Assembly: GCA_020721965.1 (NCBI GenBank)
Contig: DYLS01000003.1
Location: 1 to 64,000 of the forward strand
Direction: 5' to 3'
From: Blastopirellula marina
Lineage (GTDB): Bacteria > Planctomycetota > Planctomycetia > Pirellulales > Thermoguttaceae
DNA length: 64,000 nucleotides
Shown piece by piece: positions 35,909 to 44,306 of this stretch (positions are counted from its first letter, which is position 1; every line of letters begins with the position of its first letter). The notes below the pieces were generated by a model. That model did no database searches and had not been told where the DNA came from. It saw only the letters and a list, made by a program, of their open reading frames with translations. A program made the position numbers and the translations under genes.

Positions 35909-36151
35909 CGACGGGTGGGTTGCGTCAGTGCCATCGGTCGCCCCTTTTCGCCCCAGGCCAGCAAGCGAGACGACTTCCGTTATTTGCAGGTATATGGACG
36001 GTGTTGTACGGTCGCGGAAGGCCGATCACATCGCCCCTTACGCTCCCAGTTTGCTGCGCTAGGCGGCCTCCCCAATTCGCCGAACTGCGGGCGGTCTCGG
36101 CGTTCATGGGATGAGAACACGGAGCTGGCCGCCCCCCTGGTTAAACACCGC

Positions 36152-36532
36152 TCAAAAGGAGGCCAAGGCGTCTGCCTCTGCCTGGAAGATCTCGAAGATC
36201 GTATTGAATCGCGTGATCTCGAAGACCTTATAAATCGTCGGATGAATGCTACACAGTTTTACCACCCCGCCCAGCACACGCATCTTCTTTTCCAGCGAGT
36301 TCAGCTTTCCCAAAGCTCCGCTGGAAAGGAAGTTGACGTTGGCAAAGTTCAGCAGCAGCTTTTTGCGGTGTTCTACATCGACCAGATAGAACAACTCTTG
36401 GCCCAACTCTTGAATGGCCAAGTCCTCCAGAATCCGCTGGTCCCTAAAATGCACTACCGTCACATCATCGACTTCGTACACATCCAAGTGACGAAACTCG
36501 GGAAGCGGTTTTTTGATGGGATGCGTGGACAT
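36152..36532 (-). CDS. STAS-domain protein (anti-sigma factor antagonist-like)
   Basis: A 126-residue STAS domain like SpoIIAA/RsbV. The phosphorylatable serine is in NFANVNFLSSGALGKLNSLEKK, within the conserved beta-strand/helix turn. These proteins switch partner kinases or anti-sigma factors by binding when unphosphorylated. ATG 36532 has GAGG six bases upstream; another ATG 12 bases before it is possible. No kinase or sigma gene is adjacent, so its partners are elsewhere in the genome. Confidence 0.88.
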   Translation of the reverse strand: MSTHPIKKPLPEFRHLDVYEVDDVTVVHFRDQRILEDLAIQELGQELFYLVDVEHRKKLLLNFANVNFLSSGALGKLNSLEKKMRVLGGVVKLCSIHPTIYKVFEITRFNTIFEIFQAEADALASF

Positions 36533-36765
36533 CGTTTGCCTCATTCCAACAAGGGACGGGATGCGGACGAGATGATCTACCCCATGACTTCACCGGCACT
36601 GAGGCCCAAACATCGTGGCTTGCAGCTCCGGGATTCAACCCATTCACAATCCAAGATTCGTCTTTCCAATATGCGGCTTCCGGGGAAGGCGTGCAAGTGG
36701 GTGGCGAAAGGGATTCTATCGCTGGGACCGCAGCAACGCCATCCGCTTGCCATGCACTTAGGCAC

Positions 36766-37755
36766 CTATTCCTCCTCTTTTACCAAATTACAAAGTTCTT
36801 CGTAGGCGGTCTGGATTTCCGCGTCCGTCGGAGTCCCGTCAAATATGGCGATTCCATACCGCAGCGACAAAGGCGATTGGCCTGCTTGGAACACCCAGGG
36901 CTTTTCGGCCAATCCCAGCGTGGCGGAGATGTAGGTGAAACCTTGGTTCATGGTGAACCATTGGGTCGGCAACTGGGATTTGCCCGGCAGGCCGTACACG
37001 ACTGTGGTCACGGGGGTACCGTCGAGCTTCGCCGTGTAGGCGCACCAGTCCGCCAAGGCTCGGTTCGTCCCTTCCACACCGCGACCACCGTTGGCATTGC
37101 GAAAGTCGTTACCGCCGTCCAAGGCCGCTACAAAACGCATTCCCAGGCCGAAGTATTCCCGACCCCAAAGCTCGACAGACGCCTTGTCTTCGGCGGGGCG
37201 AAGGTCCGATCGCCACACCAGCAACGTTGCATGGGGCACTCGCTGCGTGTGATGGAGCAGGATGGATCGCCGCTCTAGCAATTGGGTATTCCCAGACGGC
37301 GCGATCCAGTTCAATGCGTGCCGAATAGCGACCGTTTTTGAACTCTGCGTTTGATGGGACGTGGCGTGAAAGTCTCCAGCCTCAACCTGCCTTCCCGAGT
37401 CCGCGAATTCCGCCCAATAATCGACGCCATCGACCCCTACGGCAAACATCAGGCCATGATGATGGGGATGATCGGGCGACGAATCCCGCAAGATATTTTG
37501 GCCGCCGGGCGGGGCCAGCTCCGCCACATACGCCTTGGGAACGCCGGCCGCTTTGCGATAACGCATTACCGTCTTGCCATCCCAAGTGACCGTGCAGGCA
37601 TGGTCGTCGCACTGGATATTCATTGAGCTTTCGGCGGCTGACCCCGCAGCAGCATGTGCTGAAGTTACCAACGCCCCCGCAACGACCCAAGCGGTAAGCA
37701 GCAATGCGTTCCTTACAACACGGAGGCCGTTGTTCCGGCGCACTTTGCCGTTCAT
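36766..37755 (-). CDS. Secreted DUF6807 (PmoA-like) protein
   Basis: A 329-residue protein with a signal peptide (RVVRNALLLTAWVVAGALVTSAHA). The mature part matches the DUF6807 family, once labelled PmoA: an N-terminal YRKAAGVPKAYVAELAPPGG, the hallmark DHPHHHGLMFAVG, then GREYFGLGMRF and GLPGKSQLPTQWFTM. The reaction is not established; many members sit near polysaccharide-use genes. The His cluster suggests a metal site. ATG 37755 is chosen for the signal peptide; the frame is open to 37971. Confidence 0.85.
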   Translation of the reverse strand: MNGKVRRNNGLRVVRNALLLTAWVVAGALVTSAHAAAGSAAESSMNIQCDDHACTVTWDGKTVMRYRKAAGVPKAYVAELAPPGGQNILRDSSPDHPHHHGLMFAVGVDGVDYWAEFADSGRQVEAGDFHATSHQTQSSKTVAIRHALNWIAPSGNTQLLERRSILLHHTQRVPHATLLVWRSDLRPAEDKASVELWGREYFGLGMRFVAALDGGNDFRNANGGRGVEGTNRALADWCAYTAKLDGTPVTTVVYGLPGKSQLPTQWFTMNQGFTYISATLGLAEKPWVFQAGQSPLSLRYGIAIFDGTPTDAEIQTAYEELCNLVKEEE

Positions 37756-38068
37756 GGAAGCCCTCGCTTTCACAGGGATCCTCGTTGAGAACCACTTTAC
37801 TCCTGATGCCATCCTGGCCATCCCAGGCCCATTTCGGCGGCGCCAAAGCGGGAGGACCGCGTCTTCACCCTTTCCGCCAGCGTCCCTCTTCCAACAACGT
37901 CCCTGTAAAAGCGCCCGTCTAAAAAAGTTACGCCGTCCATCCAAAAAAGCGAGACGCGAAAAAGAGATCACCGCCCCACGCCAAACTCCACCCAGTCGGG
38001 CCTTGAGTATTGTAATCGCGGGAGCAAGGCAGCGAAAGGTGCCGGGTTGGTTGTGCTACCGTGTGCGC
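37756..38068. other. Intergenic, no gene seen
   Basis: Only frame extensions and short unsupported open frames occur before the terminator at 38069. Confidence 0.45.
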
Positions 38069-38096
38069 AACAAAACGGCGAGCCTAAGGCTCGCCG
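38069..38096 (-). terminator. Intrinsic terminator of the coiled-coil operon
   Basis: CGGCGAGCC-TAA-GGCTCGCCG (38076-38096) is a perfect 9-bp stem. Read on the minus strand it is followed by TTTTGTT, about 35 bases past the last stop codon of the operon. Confidence 0.7.
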
Positions 38097-38131
38097 GGGG
38101 AACGCACATTCTCTCGGCCGAATCGATGGTA

Positions 38132-38377
38132 TCAGCCGTCAACCGGGGCAACGCTGCCTGGGGGCACCGCCGCCATGGCCACGCCGTCGGCCGTTTCCAA
38201 TACGGACTGGACCGTCACGCCGCCTTCAGGATACGGGGGGCTACCGTAATCTGCGACTTCCAAAAATAGGAAAACGCAGCCCACGATCACCGCCCACAAA
38301 GCAATCGCCAACAGGACCGTGTAGATATCGGCCTGGGGCGGCCGGTACTGTTGCGGATTACTCGAGTTTGCTTGCAA
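38132..38377 (-). CDS. Small single-helix membrane protein
   Basis: An 81-residue protein missed if only ATG starts are used. It begins at TTG 38377, with AGGAG six bases upstream, and overlaps the end of the preceding gene by 20 bases. One membrane helix (YTVLLAIALWAVIVGCVFLFLEV, about residues 18-40) is followed by a short Gly/Pro tail ending in PGSVAPVDG. No family was recognised. The overlap and shared promoter point to translation coupled to the coiled-coil protein, and perhaps a membrane complex with it. The hairpin terminator follows. Confidence 0.7.
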   Translation of the reverse strand: MQANSSNPQQYRPPQADIYTVLLAIALWAVIVGCVFLFLEVADYGSPPYPEGGVTVQSVLETADGVAMAAVPPGSVAPVDG

Positions 38378-39227
38378 CGCGATCTCCTTGCTGAATGGGG
38401 CCGCGATTGAACTCCGGAAGGATCTGGCAGACAGCGCGGGCGGGTTCGGTGCGAACGACTTCCACCCGGCCCAGATATTTGCCCTCGCCACCGGCCAGAC
38501 GGAAGACCTCCAAGTGGTGACCCTTGGTCAAACCGTCATCCGAACCGAGCGAAATCTCGATCAAGTTGTTGCCGGGTGCGGCCAGAACAACGCCCTCCAC
38601 CTGAGGTGTTTGGTCTTGGTAAGCCCCAGGGTCGGGCTTCAGGTTGAACTTCGCCAATACCTCGCGCGCTTTGGCCAAATCTTGAGCCAAGACCGTGGAC
38701 TGGTCCTTGAGCGTCCTCAATTCGTTGGCGGTTTGTTGCAATTCGTCGGTCCGGCTTACCAGGCGAATCAGGCTCTCGTGGCGATCCTTCTGCGCCTGCT
38801 GTACCTCTGTTCGAAGCGAGTTGACTTCGTTGGTCCTGGCGGCAAGAGTCTGATGCGCCGCCTGCATCGCGGCAATAGCGTCTCGCTCCTGTTGGGTTAA
38901 AGCCGTCAGCTCTTGCATCCGCTGGTCCAGCTCACGCCGCAGATCATCCCGCTCCGACTCCAGTTTGGTCAACTGAGCACGTTTGGCCGCAATTTCTGCA
39001 TCCAACTGTTTTGTCAGATCATCCCGCTCTGCCTTGAGCCGATCGTTTTCCTGCCGAGCATTCTGAAGTTGCAGCTTCAGACCAAGTGGCTTGTCTGGCG
39101 TCGCGGTCGTGTTCTCTACCACGTCGCGCCAATTTTTGTGTGCCGACAACACCATCACGGTGAAAGACATGAACACCAGGCTCATCACGAAAATGAGCAC
39201 CACGAAAATTTTCCCGACCAGGTTCAT
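38358..39227 (-). CDS. Membrane-anchored coiled-coil protein
   Basis: A 289-residue protein: an N-terminal membrane helix (VGKIFVVLIFVMSLVFMSFTVMVL, residues 4-27), a long charged coiled coil (about 55-195, heptads of Leu with Glu/Arg/Asp), and a C-terminal beta-rich domain (about 205-289) with GVVLAAPGNNLIEISLG and KGHHLEVFRL, similar in feel to MreC-type or barrel-sandwich domains. Function is unknown; a spanning or scaffold role in the envelope is an inference. It has its own promoter at 39382-39411 and is the first gene of a two-gene operon. Confidence 0.8.
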   Translation of the reverse strand: MNLVGKIFVVLIFVMSLVFMSFTVMVLSAHKNWRDVVENTTATPDKPLGLKLQLQNARQENDRLKAERDDLTKQLDAEIAAKRAQLTKLESERDDLRRELDQRMQELTALTQQERDAIAAMQAAHQTLAARTNEVNSLRTEVQQAQKDRHESLIRLVSRTDELQQTANELRTLKDQSTVLAQDLAKAREVLAKFNLKPDPGAYQDQTPQVEGVVLAAPGNNLIEISLGSDDGLTKGHHLEVFRLAGGEGKYLGRVEVVRTEPARAVCQILPEFNRGPIQQGDRVASKLE

Positions 39228-39381
39228 AAGACGACCTTCTCTTGGGAAAAGACAACCATCCCCCGCGACACGTCGCCGGATCGGCGAACCCTGTCGCTTG
39301 ACCGAGCTTCCCTGAACACCGGTTAGGCGGAGTTAGAGATAATCTCCACTCTCCACGAGATCGAAACCGGCCTATGACCCT

Positions 39382-39411
39382 AGTATAAATACGCGCAAAT
39401 TGCCCTGTCAA
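39382..39411 (-). promoter_or_regulatory. Strong sigma-70-like promoter
   Basis: On the minus strand: TTGACA (39411-39406), an 18-base spacer, TATACT (39387-39382). It drives the coiled-coil/membrane operon, with a leader of about 145 bases. Confidence 0.6.
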
Positions 39412-39907
39412 ACAGAAACCGGCGATTCAACCACCCTCACTCTGCCATTTTGCCCATCTTTGCTTAACCCTATTTGACTTGCCTCCCCCATGATTCAGGA
39501 AGGTTGCCGGATTAGCCCACTCTACCCGGCACGCTCCAAGCCTCAGCCCATAACTGCTAGAAACCACATCTGCCACCCCCCCGTAGAGTGATTCCATTGC
39601 CTCCAGCGAACTTGGTCAGGAGGTTCGTAGTTTCCGTCCAGCGTAGAAGCAACAGCGCAACGTCCGCGGAATTGCATGACGTGAGTAGCCGTGCGCAGCA
39701 TCGATTGCGGGCCGTTAACGTCTCGTTACCATAAGATGACGAGCCAAGCAATCAACCTCACGATGCTGTGCCAATCCGTGCCGGTCCCACCGGGTTGGTT
39801 TACGCGAAACGTCGGCCGACCTTGTGGACTGTGTTGTGATCGGGCAAACTTGGCAGACAAACACAACAGCGTTGCCCGGTGTGGTAACAAATAGATAGGA
39901 CGGTCGG
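39412..39907. other. Intergenic, no gene seen
   Basis: About 500 bases between a divergent promoter and the ECF sigma gene. Nothing recognised. Confidence 0.45.
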
Positions 39908-40483
39908 ATGCCCGAATCAAGGAATGACCAACTGGTGCTCCAGACGCTCGATGCCGCCAGGATCGACTGGGACGCGGAACTCCGCAAGCACGCGCGCTGG
40001 CTGAGTGCGGTGATATTTGCGCGAGTAGGGGAACCGCAAGCCGTCGAAGAGGTGATGCAAGAGGTGGCCCTGCAAGCGATACAGCAAAAGGCGCCAATCC
40101 ACGACCCGGCTAAGGTGCCGCAATGGCTGTATCGTTTAGCGGTGCTCCAATCGCTCCTCTATCGGCGGCGGCAGGGTCGGCGCCGCAAGCTGCTTGAGCG
40201 TTATCAGCAGCGATTCAGACCGGCTGCCGACGGGGCGTCTGGTGACCCGTTGGAATGGCTCCTGCATGGTGAACGGTTACGATTGATACGCGAGGCCCTG
40301 GCCAACCTCCCGGCACGGGATGCGGAAATCCTCCTCATGAAATACGCGCAGGATCTGTCGTACGAGGAGATTGCGGAAAGGTTGGGGATCAGCTTTTCCG
40401 CCGCCCAAGCGAGGTTGCACCGTGCCCGGGCAAGATTGCGAGACGAACTGGACAAGAACAGTCAGCATCCTGCGACAACTTAG
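39908..40483 (+). CDS. ECF-family RNA polymerase sigma factor
   Basis: A 191-residue ECF sigma factor. Region 2 (about residues 20-90) has the EPQAVEEVMQEVALQAIQ block that grips polymerase and the -10. Region 4 (about 125-185) has LPARDAEILLMKYAQDLSYEEIAERLGISFSAAQARLHRARARLRDEL. The gene is followed on the same strand by a membrane protein with an anti-sigma-like layout and by a secreted PDZ protein, so the three form a probable signalling module. ATG 39908 has GGACGG upstream. Confidence 0.9.
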   Translation: MPESRNDQLVLQTLDAARIDWDAELRKHARWLSAVIFARVGEPQAVEEVMQEVALQAIQQKAPIHDPAKVPQWLYRLAVLQSLLYRRRQGRRRKLLERYQQRFRPAADGASGDPLEWLLHGERLRLIREALANLPARDAEILLMKYAQDLSYEEIAERLGISFSAAQARLHRARARLRDELDKNSQHPATT

Positions 40484-40708
40484 CAGCCACAGGGTGAGTC
40501 GTCCCGGAACGCGGCCGGAAAGGAGATCGAATCGATTCGAATCTACTTCGGCGAATGGATCGACGTGATCCGGTTGGGCAAATACGGTGAGGATTCAGTC
40601 CACCAAGAAAATCAGTCCGCCAAGATAGAGCGTTTAGAGGAGCGCGGAAAGCGAGCGATCCTTCCACAAGGATCATTCATCGATTCCCTCGGGTGAAGGT
40701 TGGTAATC

Positions 40709-41515
40709 ATGGCTGAATTGGAGAAGGCAAGGGCGCGCTGGTCGCAGGAATGGGCGGACCTGTTAGTGGAAGGCGAATTATCGGAAGAGGCCCGGCGCGA
40801 GTTCCTAAACCAGTTGGATACCATGCCGGACGGCTGGCGTAGGCTGGCGTTGGCGTTCCTGGAAGCCCAGGCCTGGCGGCAGTCGTTGGGAGAATTGGCC
40901 CTCTCGGCCCGGAGTGGCGAAGGCGGTGCTGAGGATGCGCAGAAACTCCCTTCGGCGGCGGCAGATAAGCCTCCCCGACTTGCGCGGCCCAATCGATACA
41001 CACGGACTACATTCTCCTGGCCGGTTCCGCGGCGGCTTTGGGAAGTGGCGGCTTTGGCAGCCGTGTTCGCCGTCGCCTTGGCGATGGGCTGGATCGGCAG
41101 GGGGATCGCTCCGAAGGATTCCCAGCCTGTGGTAAGCCGCGGAGAGTTGGCGAGCAATCCCGCTCCGCTTCCCGCCCCGGTCGCTACCGCGGATGCTGCT
41201 GGCAGCACCCAAGCGCGCGATCTCACCGTTTCTCCCTGGCGATTGGTGGCCGTCCCGGTGGGAGTCGGACCTGACGGGACGATGACGATGGTCGATTTGC
41301 CCGTCCTCGATTCCAATCCTTCAAAGGCAAGTGCCGGTGCTTCGCCCGGCCCCTACTTGCCGCTCCCTCAGGTCGTCGAATCGTTGCGGCGGAGCGGGCA
41401 CGCCGTGGAACACCAGCGCGAATATGTGCCCGTCGACCTCCCGGACGGAACTCGGAGCGTCTTCCCCGTGGACAATGTGCAGATTCAGTTCGTCGGCAAC
41501 CGGGCCTATCAATAG
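40709..41515 (+). CDS. Single-pass membrane protein, probable anti-sigma factor
   Basis: A 268-residue protein. The cytoplasmic N terminus (1-105) holds a helical segment (WADLLVEGELSEEARREFLNQL) similar in style to anti-sigma domains, without the zinc-binding HCC motif. One membrane helix (about 112-131, WEVAALAAVFAVALAMGWIG) and an outer domain (about 175-268, SPWRLVAVPVGVGPDGTM and REYVPVDLPDGTRSVFPVDNVQIQF) follow. Its position between the sigma factor and the PDZ gene is the main reason for the call. Confidence 0.7.
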   Translation: MAELEKARARWSQEWADLLVEGELSEEARREFLNQLDTMPDGWRRLALAFLEAQAWRQSLGELALSARSGEGGAEDAQKLPSAAADKPPRLARPNRYTRTTFSWPVPRRLWEVAALAAVFAVALAMGWIGRGIAPKDSQPVVSRGELASNPAPLPAPVATADAAGSTQARDLTVSPWRLVAVPVGVGPDGTMTMVDLPVLDSNPSKASAGASPGPYLPLPQVVESLRRSGHAVEHQREYVPVDLPDGTRSVFPVDNVQIQFVGNRAYQ

Positions 41516-41739
41516 GCGATTGCCACGGCCTGCATTTTTCCCCGAATTGGCTGTTTGAGCAGGCTTGCCACTTACGTCCTCGACCGGCCGGCGAGGTCGT
41601 GAGCGGGTTTGGCCAACTGCTACAGCAACACTGGCAAGTCTGACCGGCCGCGACGGACGCGGCGCGGGTAGTCTGTTTTGGAGATGAGATCGAATCCGCC
41701 CTCGCACGAGCGGGGTCTGGATCAAGCGGAGGTAGCGTT

Positions 41740-42702
41740 ATGCTGAAAACAAAACCCTTGCAAACCACGATTGTGGGTACGTTTCTGTTGATGGCCTTGC
41801 TGCTTGGCAGTTCCGTAAGCCACGCTTTGGCTGCGGAAAAAGGGCCTGACCAGAAGAAGGAATACTGGCTCGGCATTCTTTGCGGTCCCGTGCCGGATGT
41901 ATTGCGAGCACATTTGGATCTTCCCCCGGAGTCGGGCCTGCTTGTGGAAGATGTCGTCAAGGATGCCCCGGCGGACAAGGCCGGCCTGCGGGTCTATGAT
42001 GTTCTGCTGCAAGCAGCCGACAAGCCTTTGCGCACTCCGACCGACCTGGTCGAGGCCGTCAATCAGGCTGCCGACAAGCCATTGAAACTGCGGTTTGTTC
42101 GCCAAGGCAAGGAAACCGAAGTGACGGTGACGCCGGAAATTCGCCCGGAAGCCGACTCCGCAGCACCGTTGCTTGACCCCGAGCTGGACCTCAAGGCCTG
42201 GGAGAAATGGTTGGAGAGATTCGGCGGAAAACCAGGTCAACCACCGCTCACCTTCCGTTTCTTCCACCCAGGTACGCTCATGTCCGAGGACGCCTTGAAC
42301 CTTCCAAAAGATATGAAGGTTACCATCACCAAGTCAGGGAATGAACCGGCACGCATCGTGGTCAAGCAAGGGGACAAGACCTGGGAAATCAAGGAGAATG
42401 AGCTGGATAAACTCCCCGACGAGATCCGCCCGCACGTGGAACACATGCTCAGCGGCTTCGGTTGGACGGGACGGGGGTTCGCACTTCGCAAAGTCATCCC
42501 GCCATCCTTTGATGGCGTGTCCAAAACGCCTTTGAAAGTGGTGCCGTCCCCCGATCTCGACCGCCTCGGCAGTGTGGAGCGTCGGCTGGAGGAGCTGCAA
42601 GAGCGGTTGGAACGGCTGGAACGCCAGCTTTTTCAAGAAAATGGCACCACGGGAGATGCCTCCCAGGCAGCGCCCGCGGATGGCTCGCAATCGGCAGAGT
42701 GA
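41740..42702 (+). CDS. Secreted PDZ-domain protein
   Basis: A 320-residue exported protein with a signal peptide (TTIVGTFLLMALLLGSSVSHALAA). One PDZ domain (about 40-130) has the peptide-binding loop YWLGILCG and the strand PADKAGLRVYDVLLQA. No protease domain is present. The rest is acidic, with a C-terminal coiled coil (RRLEELQERLERLERQLF, about 280-297). PDZ proteins bind exposed C termini of misfolded envelope proteins. Placed after an ECF sigma factor and membrane anti-sigma-like protein, it may sense envelope stress. GGAGGT precedes the ATG. Confidence 0.85.
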   Translation: MLKTKPLQTTIVGTFLLMALLLGSSVSHALAAEKGPDQKKEYWLGILCGPVPDVLRAHLDLPPESGLLVEDVVKDAPADKAGLRVYDVLLQAADKPLRTPTDLVEAVNQAADKPLKLRFVRQGKETEVTVTPEIRPEADSAAPLLDPELDLKAWEKWLERFGGKPGQPPLTFRFFHPGTLMSEDALNLPKDMKVTITKSGNEPARIVVKQGDKTWEIKENELDKLPDEIRPHVEHMLSGFGWTGRGFALRKVIPPSFDGVSKTPLKVVPSPDLDRLGSVERRLEELQERLERLERQLFQENGTTGDASQAAPADGSQSAE

Positions 42703-42878
42703 TGAACTCGCTCCGTCCGAAATGAACAGCTTGGAGCGGATACGCTACCTGAAGTCGTGGTGGGCACGCATGACGCCGCCTCCCCCCGTGCTCTGCTCGG
42801 GGAGGTTCCCGAGCCGCTCCCTTTGAGGGGTGGTGAAACGGGACATTGGAGGGGCCGAGTAAAGGATCGCGAATTACG

Positions 42879-44306
42879 TCACTGCTTCAACAGGAAATCG
42901 TGAATAGCGCGAGCCGCCTGTCGGCCCTGATAAATGGCGTGGACGACCAAGGACGCGCCGCGGACGGTGTCGCCGGCCGCAAACACTTGTGGTACGGACG
43001 TCATCCAATTTTTCACGATCACGTTGCCACGCTTGTCGCGGGCGACACCAAGTTGCTCGATCAAGCCTTCGGGTTCCACGTGCAGGAAGCCCATGGCCAG
43101 CAACACCAGGTCGGCCGGTACGGTAAAATCCGTGCCGGCCTTTTCTCGCATTTGCCAGCCGTCGGGGCCGCGATACCACTCTACCTCACACCCGTGTAGA
43201 TGCGTGACACGGCCGTTGTGGACGGAGAGGGCTTTCGTCAAAACGCTCCAGCGACGCTCGCAGCCCTCTTCGTGAGAGGAGGAGGTACGCATGATCCGAG
43301 GCCAGAGGGGCCAGGGGGTCTCGGGATTCTTCCCCTCCGGCGGCTTGGGCAGGATTTCGATTTGCAAAACGGACTTCGCCCCTTGCCGAATCGAGGTTCC
43401 CACACAGTCGCTCCCCGTATCGCCACCCCCAATCACGACGACGTGTTTGTCCCTGGCATGGATCATTCCCGGACCGTCGGTGGGGATGGGATCGCCCGCC
43501 ACACGGCGATTCTGCTGCGACAAAAAATCGATCGCAAAGTGCACGCCTTCCGCGTCAGCGCCGGGAACATTCAGTGCTCTGGCCTTTCCTGCCCCCATTG
43601 CCAGGAGGACCACGTCGAAGAAACGCCTGAGATAATCCGCGGAGACACCGCGGCCGGCGTAAACGCTTGGCTCGAACCGCACGCCTTCGGCGACCATCTG
43701 CTCGAGACGCCGATCGATCACGGATTTTTCTAGCTTGAAGTCTGGAATCCCATACCGCAACAGGCCACCGATGCGGTCGGACTTCTCGAACACGATCACC
43801 TCGTGCCCGAATCGGTTCAACTGTTGGGCTGCGGCCAATCCCGCCGGCCCGGAACCGATCACCGCAACCCGTTTTCCGCTCCGCACGGCCGCTTTCAAGG
43901 GGCGAATCCACCGCTCGCGAAATGCCCATTCCGCGATTTGGTACTCGATATGTTTGATGTGAACCGGCTTCGCGTTGATGGACAAGGTGCAGGCGGCCTC
44001 GCATGGCGCTGGACAGACCCGCCCGGTAAATTCGGGAAAGTTATTTGTGGAGTGCAGATTTTCCGCCGCGCTGGCCCACTTCCCACGGTACACCAAATCG
44101 TTGAACTCGGGGATGCGATTCAAGACTGGGCATCCGGCGACATGGCAAAAGGGGATCCCGCAGTCCATGCAACGGGCCGCTTGCTCGTTCAAAACGCGTT
44201 CTGCCAAGGGCAAGTCGAATTCACGCCAATCGCGGATTCGCTCGCGGACGGGCCGATGCGGCAATTCCACACGCGGAAATTCGATGAATCCAGTTGGACT
44301 ACCCAT
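42879..44306 (-). CDS. gltD: Glutamate synthase (NADPH) small subunit
   Basis: A 475-residue GltD. It passes electrons from NADPH to the large subunit. N-terminal cysteine clusters for two 4Fe-4S centres are present (CMDCGIPFCHVAGCPVLNRIPE and CPAPCEAAC). The FAD-binding GSGPAGLAAAQQL and NADPH-binding VVIGGGDTGSDCVGTS motifs follow, and the C terminus carries VFAAGDTVRGASLVVHAIYQGRQAA. ATG 44306 has GGAGGAAG upstream and overlaps the gltB stop by eight bases, so translation is coupled. Confidence 0.96.
   Translation of the reverse strand: MGSPTGFIEFPRVELPHRPVRERIRDWREFDLPLAERVLNEQAARCMDCGIPFCHVAGCPVLNRIPEFNDLVYRGKWASAAENLHSTNNFPEFTGRVCPAPCEAACTLSINAKPVHIKHIEYQIAEWAFRERWIRPLKAAVRSGKRVAVIGSGPAGLAAAQQLNRFGHEVIVFEKSDRIGGLLRYGIPDFKLEKSVIDRRLEQMVAEGVRFEPSVYAGRGVSADYLRRFFDVVLLAMGAGKARALNVPGADAEGVHFAIDFLSQQNRRVAGDPIPTDGPGMIHARDKHVVVIGGGDTGSDCVGTSIRQGAKSVLQIEILPKPPEGKNPETPWPLWPRIMRTSSSHEEGCERRWSVLTKALSVHNGRVTHLHGCEVEWYRGPDGWQMREKAGTDFTVPADLVLLAMGFLHVEPEGLIEQLGVARDKRGNVIVKNWMTSVPQVFAAGDTVRGASLVVHAIYQGRQAARAIHDFLLKQ

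Noticed and set aside
35915-36805. 296-residue plus-strand ORF
   Set aside because: Antisense to the STAS gene and the end of the DUF6807 gene.
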